Below are positions 1 to 13,500 of a stretch of 64,000 nucleotides of DNA, piece by piece. Position numbers and translations under genes: made by a program. Position 1 is the first letter of the stretch. The number at the start of each line of letters is the position of its first letter. The notes under the pieces were generated by a model. It ran no database searches and had not been told where the DNA came from. It worked only from the letters and a program-made list of their open reading frames with translations. Origin of the DNA: Phoronis australis (lineage: Eukaryota > Phoronida > Phoronidae); contig NMRA01000057.1 of assembly GCA_002633005.1 (NCBI GenBank), forward strand, positions 1,041,393-1,105,392, read 5' to 3'.

Positions 1-724
1 ACCCCCGTTCAAATACCGTTCAGACTTGAAACCCTTGGAGGAGCTTGAGACTGATAGTTCAGTTCGTAAAATGTTTTGTTCAACGGGAAGCACAGAGATG
101 TTTAAAAGGTTTATCCGGTAGCATCACCTCATCATTCTTCAGACTTCAGAGCACTGCCCATTCGACAAAATATTCACGATTTGTACTGCAAATCCGAGGA
201 TTTGGAATGTGATTGAAAGATTGAGCCAGGTGAATGGATTATCAAATATTTACAAGTAAACTACATTACTATGTCAAAAATGGGTGATTTACGGTAAATT
301 ACCAAATAGTGCATAGATTCAGGGACCTTCAGTAAATGGGTGACTGCATTTATGGCATCAAACGTGAACAAGCAGGGAGTACTCTATCGAATAACTGGCA
401 ACCTTTTGAAAAAGAGTCTTTCCTAGAAATACAAGTATAGTATGAAGTTTGAAGTTGAAACACCGCAGCTATAATAATTCTTACACTGAAGAGATGCGTC
501 CAACAAAGTTAGTATCTCTTGATTTAAGCGAAGTCACGTCAGTCTTCACACGACATCAACACGCATTACAAGCAAAGCACATGGTGTCACTAGTTTTCGA
601 TTATAAGAGATTCGTGTCATTGAATAATACATCCCTGTTCATTAAGTAGAGTACACATAACAACTGCCACTGCACGCACTCCCTCTATTGAGCATGCCTG
701 TGTATGAATACAAATAGGTCTCAC
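1..724. other. Partial intron after coding exon 13
   Basis: This is the 5' part of the next intron, which begins at the GTGAGA donor at 724 on the minus strand. I looked for a following exon with a phase-0 acceptor and found none that stays open. The 66-codon plus-strand frame at 449-649 has no supporting feature. Confidence 0.6.
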
Positions 725-1558
725 CTTGTTGCCAATGCCAGAAGGCTTGTACTCTTTCTGTTGACTGGCAGTCGCCTCTAGAGACTTGAACTTGGCTAGC
801 AGGCTCTTGGCCATCCCTTCCTCGGGGAGCTCCTCGCCGATGTTGCTATCAACCTCACGTACAAGGTCGTCGCGCACCTCCGGCGTGTTCTCGAACTCGC
901 CCCCTTCAGGGTTCATCTCATACGAGAAGTCGTGCTCGCGCACCACGTCCGAGCGTACCTCGGGAGTGTTTTCAAACTCGCCAGATTCAAGTCTCTCGGG
1001 TGACTCTCTTGGAGGTGCCGTTGTTTGTCCTGTCTTCGGCAGGTCCACCTGATAGCCGTAGCCATGGCGATACTTGCGATCCTGTTTTGCCTTGCGCTCA
1101 GGAGTCGGCATTGGAGCGTTGGTGTCCTCCATCGAGTGGAATTTCGCGAATAGTGTCCTAGCTGTGCCAGTAGGGGGCAGTTCCTCTTCCACAACTTCGC
1201 CCTTTTTGTCGGCGGCGCGGATCCGATCAGATTCGCTAGACACGCTCTCTCGGTCCTCTGACACTTCGCGGGGTTGCTCCCGCGGCGGTGTCATTTTCCT
1301 CGACTCCACTGGTTTGGGTGGTGTAGACGTCTCCATGGATTTGAATTTAGCTACAAGACTCTTCGACGTTCCAATAGGTGGTAGGTCATCCACTTGTTCT
1401 TCTTCTCGGTTAACAACAGGTGCTGCCGGCTTGTTCTCGTCTGGCGTTAGAGACTTGCGTGTCCTGGGCGTTCTACTAGAGGGCGCTGGTGCGGCAGCTG
1501 CTTCTTGAGCTTGCTGTTCAAATCGAGACTTGACTGAGGCTAGTTGTGCGAAATGAAC
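725..1558 (-). CDS. Coding exon 13: KSRFE, three KFxSME repeats and two FENTPEVR repeats
   Basis: This 834-nt exon (phase 0 to 0, 278 codons, residues 617-894) has acceptor attccttgtag and donor GTGAGA at 724. It opens with VHFAQLASVKSRFEQQAQE. Three diverged repeats follow, DDLPPIGTSKSLVAKFKSME (673 on), ELPPTGTARTLFAKFHSMED (742 on) and ELPEEGMAKSLLAKFKSLEA (859 on). Between the last two are LESGEFENTPEVRSDVVRE and GGEFENTPEVRDDLVRE. The segments between repeats are basic and Pro/Ser/Thr-rich. Repeats of this kind, short amphipathic helices in a disordered chain, are common in actin- or microtubule-associated scaffolds; an EPLIN-like LIM protein is one possibility. The exon ends EYKPSGIGNK, a typical linker before a domain. 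Open frames on the plus strand across this exon are shadows. Confidence 0.88.
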
Positions 1559-4500
1559 CTACAAGGAATCAAATGAAGCGCAAATGATCAATGAAAACAT
1601 CAGAAATTTAAATAAGTGAGGAAAGAAAATTTCATTAAAATTTATCTGTCTACGCCAAATGTATGGTGAGAACACAGAAGACAACCAGATAAAAAACCCA
1701 AAACATTTCACTTTGAAATTTTGCCTTTCGACAGGAAACTTTTTTCTGAAAACTACTATAAAAATACGAAACAGAGTGGCCTAGTGGCATAAGTGTGCGC
1801 TTCCTTAAGTCATGGGTTTGAATACCACTGAGGCACACTGTTAGACCCTTGAATCAGGTCTTTAGCTCCTCAGTTTTAAATAAAAAATTCATAAAGCATA
1901 AAAATGGTTTCAGGTGATCAATGCAATGAGCCCACGTGAGCGGTCTGCACGTGTCTGGTACAACGTGCACCAGACTGTATGCCATTATTTTGTTTTTAAT
2001 CAATAGATAACGATTTTGACGGTCACACGATGTTTTGCTTACAGTGAAATTTGTAAACCATGAATTCCTCGCCAAAAACATCGAAGTTTGAGCTTGGATT
2101 GAGGGAGAGCAGTATTACTCTCCAGAGATCCATATGATCGGAAACACTCAAAGGATTGGTCTCTGTTTAATTACGTGACCACTGATGCTTCTTTCCTCTG
2201 ATTTTTTGTCTCTTATTAGATTATTTTGTTCTTACCTACTTTGACATATTGACACCATTGGCTGGCTATTTCGGCAGGGGTTTTATTTAATATGATTCCT
2301 ATGGCGTCCGATTGGTAAGATCGCGCATAGCGACATCTGACCGAAATGAACAAGAAGAGACATTCTATGACCACGTTGTCCAATATTACCCTATATTCAT
2401 GGTAGTTATTGTATCTCGTTTCAACTTCAGAACGAGAGGACTGATGTATCAGTAGACATACAGTAATGTGTGGTGTTGTGTAAGAGTGTTGAATTTGAAC
2501 ATTTTACCTCTTCCTTGTCTTTAGTTTCTCTGGCCACATTAGGGTCCCGCGGAATCTCTGGTTCTTCTTCAATTACAGGACTGAAAAAGCAAGAGAATTC
2601 GCCTTCATAAATTAAACTCTTTGGCAAAATCATCACCATGCGCACAAGACTGAGGACAGGTGTAAGTTACCCCATGTCCAGTTCCCAAACATTTTCTGAA
2701 ATCCAGAGCCAAACAACTCAGTAGAACAGTGTGGACGTAACATACAACCAGTTAGGGTAAAGACATGCGGCATTATTGCAAGTGTACAGACAGCCCGGAC
2801 GCACCTTCACTCTGTAAAACAATGTCCACATAACAAGAGGAAGAAAACAAATACCAAAGGCTCACCAGAATTAACAATAAATAAGACAGTAAAAATTACA
2901 CAGGCACTCACCAGTAATACAACCAATAACTCACATTGCACATTCACAAACCAACCTGGTCCAACACAAAAGGTCACTCAACCAGCAATGGTTACATACA
3001 TAGGATTATATGCACATGGGGTTACTTATGCATAATACAGTGAACCAGCAACCAACATGACTGAGGACCAAGACAAATTACCATGCAACCACCCTCCCAC
3101 TGATCTGCACATTGGTCTAATTACTATACAGTAAAGGCTATGGTCACACAAGCCCAGACACAGCTGGGTTTATCATAAATCACAGGACAGGTCATTTACT
3201 AAAACAGATGATCAAGATCAATGCAAATTTTATCAGAGTCTTTTTCACAAGTTCTTGATTCACCAGAGTCTTCATACAGGAAATACAGGCGACTAAACAA
3301 CGGAATGATATAGGACTGTATCCTTAAAATTACAGCTTGCCCATTCGGGTTACTTCATGTACGGCGCTGCTGTCATTTTTCGAATGCACTATGTGATGTT
3401 TGCTACTTGAGTGTACCAGAAAGAAAAGCATGGATCAATCACAAGACACCTTCTGGTGTAAGGCTATGTAACCATCACACCAGAGTAAAATATGTAGAAC
3501 CAGGGCCCAGATTGCAATGAAACCATTAACACTTAGGATTCTCCAGCTATGCCTCAATCAGATCACAATGAAGTAAAATCTCACCACCCATACTGCAAAT
3601 CTGGTTCATATCAGGAAGTTATCTGAGATGTCATTGGAAATTTACGATTTAACAACCATCCCACAATGCATTTGTTTACTGCATTCGTAAAACCACAGTA
3701 ATGCCACAGATGAAATCTCCTGGAATGAGTCTATTAATCTGTCACCAAAGATCAATTCTCTTCAAAATAGGCCCATTCGTGCATGTCTTTATTTTGAAGA
3801 TTTTCCCCGAAATCTCTAACGTTTAGTGCATAAAAATTGTTTCTTTTAATCACAAACTGCACTGAAAAAAGACACCAAATAAACTTATTCTGTAATAAAT
3901 CTGCAGAAAAGACCAACGTGAATGAGCCAGTTAGAGAATTTCACAGAAACTACCCATCCAGGACAAACTGTGGGTCTCAGCTGTGAAAATATCCCATCAG
4001 CTTCCTTCTGTTTGCTTTTCATTATGATCAATCTACTGACCTGATACACTTAACATAACGACAAAATCTGCTAATCATCAAGTCTCATCATTCAGAGCTT
4101 GTTCACACAGACAAGCACACACGGATAGAATACCTGCGAGGGGTGTCTATGATTTCCATGCGTTCAAGCAAGTCCTCGTCTTTTCTGAAAGGGCATGCGT
4201 TTGGCAAGGTTAGATGGTGTACCAAAGGAATGTCATTATCAAAGTCAGTGAAGTACGCCCAACAGCCAAGCCAATTGACATTATAACAGAAGTGGTGAAA
4301 GTTGTATTTTAAATGTCATTAAATGGCATGGCAAAACTAATCATAAAGGCAGTATCTCTAACTTGGCGAAATAATTCAACAATGGACGTCAAACATGGCA
4401 TTTCTAGACAGTTTATCCCTCTCATTTTCAACTTATCTAGGACAGCGATTATAAGTTCTTACACACAAAAAAATCCATTGAATTTAACATAACTTCTTGT

Positions 4501-7500
4501 CCGTGTCCACTAACAGACATGCTTACGGTAAAAATATTCTGAATGGGGACAGTTGAAAAATTATTTTGCTCAAGGTCAAAATTAGTCCCAAGCAATATTG
4601 GTTGTCCCAAATTCAAGAATCGTCATAAAGACAGCACTCTGTTGATTGAAAACACATCGTCACAAATTTGAGAAAAACGACAATGCCAAAATCACCCTAA
4701 AAGTCCCAGATTCCAGAATAAATAAAACTCAATTTTTGCCGGGACTGTTCCATTAGTCTCAAATTCTACAGACTGTCCCAAATTGGATAATTTTTACCAA
4801 AGTGCCCGTTAGTTTGCATTTAATGGCTTCACATTTAGCTGCAAAATGGCAAACGTATGGGAATAGAATTGATGAAAATACAGAATTGATAACCAATACA
4901 AAATGACACACCTCACACAAAAGTAACAAAAAAGGATGACAATTGTTACCTAGGCAACGGCAACACAACTATAAGCAGTTCAACAGAAACTGTGAAGTGC
5001 AGAACAAAGGTCGAGATACCGAAAGAAAACCAAAAAACGGGCCAACCCACACGAAACACCAAAGGGAAATATTTCTTTTTTGCATAGTGACTCCAAACGT
5101 TCTATCACGATTCATTTTCAAATTTTGCCATAACTACTGCAAACGATAAGTTTCAGAACAGTAGAAATCAAGAGAACATCGAGATCACAAAAAATCAGTC
5201 AAAAACCTAGACCACTTCACGCAATTACCTCCAGTGGAGTTTACTTAACATCTCTGTAGCTTTAGCCAGAGACGACAAGTCTGGCGTAGACATAGCTCTA
5301 CGCGATTTCACTAGGGGTTGCCCCACGCTACAAAATAATTAGTGTGATGCAAGTCATTTTTCTGCACAGTGTCGATAAAAACTGTCTTCTCCTAAAATAT
5401 GGATGGTTGGACAATAGTCTGCACACACGAACCTTGAAAAGAACAAAACGAAGATGTGCAAATCATGTGTTCACAAGAACCGTTAATAAAGAAAAACTGT
5501 TTTGCACAAAGCAGGCATTCTTATGAAAAGCTATGTGTTTCTAATACACAAGTCCTTCAATATCAAGATGCTATGTCTCATTAAAACTGTGAATATTTAA
5601 ATTTGTAGCAAGCACCACCTAGTGACTTCCTGGAGAACTGTGCGTACACGTATAATCAGGAAAAGAAACAATTCGTAAATAAATTACGGTTTCAAAGAAA
5701 ACGCCACAACCGATACAATTAAAAATAAGTGTGAACACATCAAAAAACCTTAATAATTCAAAATATCACGAAATCGATATTTGATGGTGACATACACAAA
5801 TACTAAAAACTGTGTCTTGCATCATAAAGTAACAATGAAATATTAACACTCATTTACAAAAAATAGTTTAGTAAAACTAGACTTTTAACATAATGTAATG
5901 GCAACTGGTTCTCAGGTGGTTACAGGCACATTTGAGGACCCCGGGGTTGTTAGTTAATTAGTACTTTATTTGCATAATCACAATTTAATGAGACTACACA
6001 TCTTTAAATTTCTTTCTTTCAGCCTCACAAGCACACACATAGAGATCACGAAAAACCCATTTGATGTTTTTACACCCACAATTCAACTCTGTTAGCTGGA
6101 TTTCTGCCTCGACATATATATGGCAGCCAGCAAAGCAGAAGTAGTATTCTTCAGTCAAACCAAAATGGCCATTACTTCACGAGGCCCAAATGTCCAGAAC
6201 ACATGGCACGACTATCACACACACTATCCATTTAAAACAATAGTGAGAACTTGGCAAGATATTCCAGCAGTCGTCAGTGACCACAGAAAATTCCTAAACG
6301 GACTACAACACCATATATAGCGCTGCGACACAGACATACGCATGCACACACATAGACTCTCCTGACACAATCTCTCCAGAAACAGCACAAATACTATCCA
6401 GACACCAAGTATACAAATCGGACAAACATACTTCAACAATCTGCGCCTCAAAACCTTAATCCTGCGCCCGGTGATTGAAAACCTGATATCCTTCCAAGTC
6501 GCGTTTCCGTCAGGACCCGGCACCATAGCACAGAACGCAAAAGCAGACGACCGATATTACACAGCTACAGTCTTCAACACAACACCTGACTCAACTGGTA
6601 ATGAGCACACTATCATAGACAGGCTGGCTATTTTGAGACAACTGTATCTATATGATTGTGAAACAGGAACATAGGCCATGTGTATTAGTATGCAGCAGAG
6701 ACAAAACTAACGTATGAGATCAGGTAAACATGAATTACAAGAATGTTAGTCTGCTGGAAGAAATTAGATCACCAGTAAAAAAGACTGAGGCCTGGAACTT
6801 GGAAAGTCCAGAGAACCATACGCGTGTCAGGTGGAGACGTGGGATGGGGGGAACTGCCCCCAGATTTGGGAAAATCATGAAAGTATGTTTACTTTAAGGA
6901 AACTTTCAGGCAAAACTATCCTTTGTCATACTCCAAACAACAAAGTCAAAATAAGCTTATGCTGGTAACTTTATACTGCTTGTAAACTGTATATCCAGTA
7001 TTGGCTACAAGCATTCAAACAGCAAGTGCACTTGTTGCTAAGCAATGGCAAATGTTCCAAGAATCTTTGGTAGCAAGAAAATTGAATATTTCAGAGCATG
7101 AGGCATATGGAATTTGAAACTAACATGCTAGGAGCACGCACTCAACAAGAAATGTCAATACAAAAAAGGCATAGCTGCATTGCCAATCTTACACTCAAAT
7201 TTTATTTTGAAGTTGATCGTCGAAATTACTTGCAGGAAGTGACAAAGCGAATGATACATGTGATGCATACTTGGTATTGCACAATAACTCAGTGGTAACT
7301 GCAATACCATAGAACATCATGCTGTAGCTAGCATGTAACCACTGAATTACACACTTAAAACATACTATAATGAATGTTCCAGGCCTGAGGTTTAATCTTT
7401 TTACCGATATCGAGCTTGAAATCATTTTTGGCATTTTCTACAACTCAACTTTCATGCCTAATTAGGATAAATGTCTGTCATTCTAAGCTGCAGTACATAA

Positions 7501-10500
7501 GGCTTACATGGACAACTGTCTAATCCTAGTTTGCACTTAATGACCACAACAGGCAAAAATTTTGGGTCTAAACTTTAAATTTCGAGTTTATACTCAAATT
7601 TTCAAGTCTTTACTAGATTTTTGAGCCCAAATCTACCATTCATCAAACGCAAACTAGGACAAAAAACTCATTTGCTTAAACCATAATGTACTTGAACAGT
7701 TATCTTTAGATCGGACAAAAGTAGATCGGAAATGCCAAGTAAAATTTCAAGTTCGATTTCAAGTAGAAAGATTACGCCCTGGCACCAACTGGTGTTAAAG
7801 CATCAACTTTTTCACGTGTCTTTTCTCTTTTCCAAACCAACGTCATCATGCCCTTCTCCTTATTTGAAAACAAAATTGTGATACAATGTCTCCACTGGAA
7901 TTCCCAGATGGCCGTACTACCTTGGTGACTGAAATCGACCAATAACGACAATCATCACCTCAGACCACGGTAGCGTTCAGTGGCTGTCTCGCGGCTTGAA
8001 AAATCTATCCGGAGTTGCATGGTCATTTAAAATGCACGGTAATATCTGCAGTAATCTCGCAAAGTCTTGCGTTGCTGGTGAGGTCCTAGCGTTATTGAAC
8101 TCTATGCTGGTGTGAAGGAATAAGGACCAATTGGTTCTGAACTTAAAGATCATTTATCAAAAGTAAGTAGGTTGGTCTCTAAGAGAAGACTCGGGTTCAT
8201 TGAAGTTGCAACCATGTCATTACGGTAACTCTTCAGCTATTTAGCACACAACATGGCATACAAGAGAAATTTCACTTTGTAAAAGTTCTCAACTTTAAAA
8301 CTAAGGTACAATTTAGCCAGTCGTAAGCTTGTCTGCACTATGCAGATGTCATAAAACAACATTTGATTAAGTTTCCATTATTTACAGCAACGTCATCAGT
8401 ATTTAAAAATAAAAATTTGTCCATTGTGTGCAAAATAACCAAAAAATCATCTTAGCCACATCACCTTGACAACACACACTCCCTCCGGTTGTAACCAGTC
8501 CAGTTTGTACTAACCTAGATGAACTCTCCACAGGTGCCTCTTGCGCTGGCTTGTTACGGGGTGGTCGTACACGAGGCTCTTTCCTCTCAACAGCGCCACC
8601 TGCAGCTCGATTTTGCTGAGCTTCCTGTTCTTTTTGCAGTTCAAAGCGCGACTTAAGACTGCCTAGTTTGGGACAGTTGTCCAAACCGTCGTCCACCTTG
8701 TCATCGCCTGCAACATCAGAGTCAGACGAGTCGTGCTCTGCGTCCGTGTGGTCGTTTCCAGTGCAGTGAGTGACCATACAAGTGACCACGAAGTGACCAG
8801 TGAAGAGACCAGTGTATCACCGACAGCCAACCAAAGATGAAGAGAGAAGTGAAGAGAGAGAGAGAAAGAGAAAACACATATTAGTTCAAACACACACCAC
8901 GCCGAAAAACATAGAATCATCAGAGCATTAGAGGTACTAAAATCTCATAAGCAGTTTTTTAATATCAGCCGTACACGTCATGAGAATGTACAACATGGAC
9001 CGGCAGAAACAAGAAACTTCGGCCAAAAACACGTCCCGAATGCCAACACCGCTCACAGAATTGTAACTCAGATCGTAAAATTTTATGCTCGACCGATTCT
9101 TGCTCAGAGCCCTTTTCTCAATTTTCATGAGTGTTTTGAGAACTACATTGGTGTGACTATGTCCCAGTGAACAAATTCTTGCTGTCCGTGAACATGTGGT
9201 AAATCAAATAGACCCATTTCTGAACCATGTACTTATTGCTTTCTACTCCAGCACAGCAAATCTTGACCCCAGTGCCAAAATCCAGCCAGAAATCGAACCA
9301 TTTTTACAGGGTGTGTCAACTCCTCATGAAACATAATGAATGACCTGATGTGTTCACTTGAATATTGTAATCACCCAGCATGGCCACCATCTTGCATTTT
9401 GCATAATGTCATGTAATTAAGGTTTGTTCGGTGAGTCATAACAGACCTATTGCAGAGGAGTCAACACGGATATGAACTGGACAACAGTGAAAATGATGGG
9501 AGTGTATTCACAAGAAAGAATCAGTTTTTGCTTAAACCAGCAAGCAGGTACGGTACTCACGCCAATAGTACCAGTTATACAAATTAAGGTCTTGTGTCCA
9601 TGTCTCAAGCATCCTTTCAATGCATCAGGGTGCAATACAAAATGCATTAATAGGGATGAAGTACCTCTAATACAATATAAACATTGTGAATTCATAGACA
9701 TCAACCACTGAGAGTGTAATAAAGAGAACCTATATTTGATTAATGACGAGAGACAGATTTTAATAGACAACACAAAAAGGCATTATAGTTAATTTAAGGT
9801 TAAAAATCACTATTCAGGTAAAACAATTACCAGTAATCAATCGTCAGGGCCATTTCTTCCCATAATTAAAAACTGAGTGGCCATCCAATCACTGTACAGT
9901 AGTGATACAGTATGAACGCTAAACGGCTGGCAAAAATGATCCAGAATTCACCGAAAACAGAGGAGCCAAATTACCGGACATTTTCATGGCAGAAGGAATG
10001 ACAGAAAGATGATGCTTCAGCCAAACAGACGTGCCATTCGTGCAGGGTCATTTTTTGCTATCAGTTATTTCATTGTTTCTTCAACACCAAAATCGCTGCT
10101 AAAGTAACTGTGTGTATACACCGTCACTCACTCTAGTAAACTGATTAGTGCAAAGCTAAACTAAAGCCTCTATGCTGTGAGCGTGTGTTTCCTTGAAGTA
10201 AGCGTATTGGCTAGGAAAGTGCTGCCAAAAATGCCAGCAGTTATGTGGTCATTCAACTGAAACCATCACCAAAGCCCCAGCTGGACTGACCTTCGCAGTC
10301 ATTCACATTACTGGCGATTTTGCTATTATCGACAGATCTAGCGAAATCAGGCAGAATGATGCAGTTTGCTGAAGAGGGGAATATTTCAATGCACTTTGTC
10401 ACTAGCTTAATCTAGTTCGGGTGTATTTTGCACGTAGTCTACTTGTAGATTTACTTTAGTACAATTGGGGCCAACATAATATTCTGCCATTTAAGTTTTT

Positions 10501-13500
10501 GAGCCATCACAAGTTAACGAAGAGAAAATATCTATGCTTGAAAAAATCAGCACTTCAATTACAAAAACAAAAGCATTATCAGCAGGAAAATGTTGGCCAT
10601 TAACTTAGCATAACTAGTGAATGTGGGCGTTATCAAGCTATAAAGCTTCCGCCTGACACTTTTTACATACTCAGCACAATCAGCAAGGGAAATGGTTCAA
10701 ACATGAAAAATTCCACTTGCGTCCAATGATATTGTTAAACATTAGAGTCGACAGCATCATTGTCCACTGCTGTCTTTTATTTTGCATGCCACTTTATCAA
10801 CATTGCAATGCAGCAATTACATGTTATTTAGAATCCTAAAATTAATTGCAATTAATTCTTCCCATGAGGTCGTCCATTTACTTGGCCATATTTATGATTT
10901 ATGGTTAGCTCTGGGGTCAGTTAAGAGTTAGTCCCTAAAGCAAATATGTACTTGATTTTGACTTAAGTTAAATAAAAGAGCAATTTTATAGCAACAAATG
11001 TTTCACTAGACGGACAAATAATTCCCTCAAGAAGTTTGCACAAGTTTCATACAGTCAAAGTCCATCTAGTTTATTTTGAAAACTACAGCAAAAATCTCAC
11101 CCATTTTGTACAAAATCTATGTACGTGGGAAAAGCAAAATTGCCCAAGGCCTCTGTCGAGTCAAATTGATGTGATAATCTTCTAAATAAAACTGATTCTA
11201 AAAGCTCAGAAAATGTAATAAAAACTGCCAAGTGCCATCGCAGTTGTAAACAAGTTGGTAATTACTCCTCAAACTTAACTGAAAAATAAATAAACAGAGA
11301 TCTAGTTGGACATTCTTTCACAACTTTCTCCATTTTTATGTGAAAGCCTTCGTTCATTTTCTTTGAAACCTAAAGCAGTCCTTAGAAAATTGAATACAAA
11401 GACCTCAATTCCAGCCACTGCCCATAGGGGGCCTCCCACGGCTATATTTAGAGCATAGCCCATTCCAGGAGGTGGTTAAGTAGGCTGATACATCACACAC
11501 CCACACATATACACCTTCACTTGAACCCAGTCTTGGTATGAATGCTATTCCACTAGGGACTGACGCTTGCCAGAGATCTGCTGATCATTACAGTACTTAA
11601 GCAATAGATTTAGTAATAATAAATACACACTAGAAAATGACCCCAGTCTTTGTATATTACCAATGGCACTTGTTTGGGGGTGGATCCTATAATCCTTAAT
11701 TTAACTAAAATTGTTCAAAATCTGAGGCATTCATTCTACACTTATGGCATACAGAACAGCTTTGCCATTAAATTCTGAAACATCTTGTCAAAATAATAAA
11801 GGTTTAACCAACAAGTATATTGTCATAGATATCCCAGTATATTCTTAACCTTTACTTTTGCCTGGAGTATTGACAACTAAAAATTATTCTTTCCCATCAT
11901 AATACGAATTAAACAGCTGTTTTAGAATCTACTAAACAAGGTACCCACAGGTTTTACTTGGACACGCAAAAAATCTTTGCATCATTCATTTAATAAATAT
12001 ATTTCAAGCTGCACATGCTTTTACACGGTCGGTGTTATTAGTCCAGCAAGTTGCTGCACAACATATGTATACCGCAGTTCTAAAATTTCACCCACATATC
12101 TTTGCCGCCTCTATTTTCTTTTCAGTGGCACCTGACCGCGCAATATCCCCTTATTGCCACGTGACATGGTTATTGCACGGCTGCATCAAGACGTTAGGTA
12201 GTACAAAGTCTATGGAACCTTTTCCAGGCGTTTTTCTAGTCAGTGCCGACACAGATCACGTGACAGATTAATAGCAGTTAACACCTATAAACCAAACAGC
12301 AAGTCTGTCCGTAAATCAACTAGAGTACACCTGATAAGTCTGTTAGCAAATAAGGTAGTGAAATCTAGGCAACAAAGAAATTTACACTGAAATGCATAAC
12401 AGAACAGGAAACTCAGACAAACACACACCACAGAAATCTGAAGCATGTTCTTAGCAGTACAGAAAACCCACAGAAAAGTGCCAGAAACCCAATTAGTTCA
12501 ATCTCACAGTATTCGACTTGGATGCGATTCATTGGATGACAAATTGTCAATGCAGACAAATTCTACTTCATATTTACTTCACATTTAAATCCAATACAAT
12601 TTTTAAGTATAAACTTTGACACATAACTAGAAAGTGATTTTATAATAAAATAACTCAAATGTGACTTGAACGCTTCATTTTTTGAACAACTTGGTAATAA
12701 ATGAAAAACAAAATACAGCAGAAAATTTTAAAATTTTTTACGCAAAGCCGTATAACTCACGTAAATCAGATCCAATGCTTATTGACAAAAACATGTGGTC
12801 AGGGTAAACAATGTAAGGAGGGACTTACCTCTGGCAATGTCTTTTGGCCTCTCTTGAGGGGCAGTCTTGGTCTCTACAAAACAACAGGGAAAATGAAACC
12901 CAACCCATCAGACAAACAAATCCTTCTGGAAAAATTAACATAACTGAGCCATCAGTGATGCTCTCATACCTCAACACCAACTCAAGTACTGGTTGGGAGA
13001 TAATTCGATTGCTTGTGCTTGGAGCAAGGGGGGTTCAATGGGAGCAAGTTTTTAGAAATAACCTTTAACACACCAGCCAAGAGGGAGAAGAATTATGTCT
13101 TTTTGTCTTCTAAAATGACTGCAATGAAAATAGCAAACAGTCCAGAGTCTTACTAAACTGCTAGAATAAATATGCAAAGAAATTTGTAAACCCTGCAAAT
13201 CATTCACATTATGTAAACATTCCAGGACTCAGGAATGTTCAGATGGACACTGCTAGCTTGTCCACCCTAGAAATGGACTATCCCAATTTCAGTAGCAGAA
13301 GACATGTCTAATTTTAGTAGTATGTACCTAGTGACCCCTGGTGAGAAAATCCAAGACACACAGGAGAATGCAGGGTGCCAAACGCAATCAATGAAACCAC
13401 TGCAGTGCCAGAAGAAATGTTGCACAAAACGCACAATACAACAAAACACAACAATTTAATACAGAGTCAGAAACATCAACTGCAAACAAGGGTATAACAG

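Larger units (their letters stand above)
8738..12828. other. Intron between coding exons 8 and 9
   Basis: A 4091-nt intron. Contents seen: a GA-rich low-complexity tract (8838-8875), a copy of the TTGTCC/AAATTGGTGA-type repeat around 11094-11116 and a probable SINE fragment at 11510-11565. Nothing coding supported. Confidence 0.6.

Noticed and set aside
1074-1508. 144-codon plus-strand frame
   Set aside because: Antisense shadow of coding exon 13, with no start context, splice support or recognisable domain.
1770-1835. Functional tRNA gene
   Set aside because: A- and B-boxes are present but acceptor and T stems do not pair; a SINE fragment fits better.
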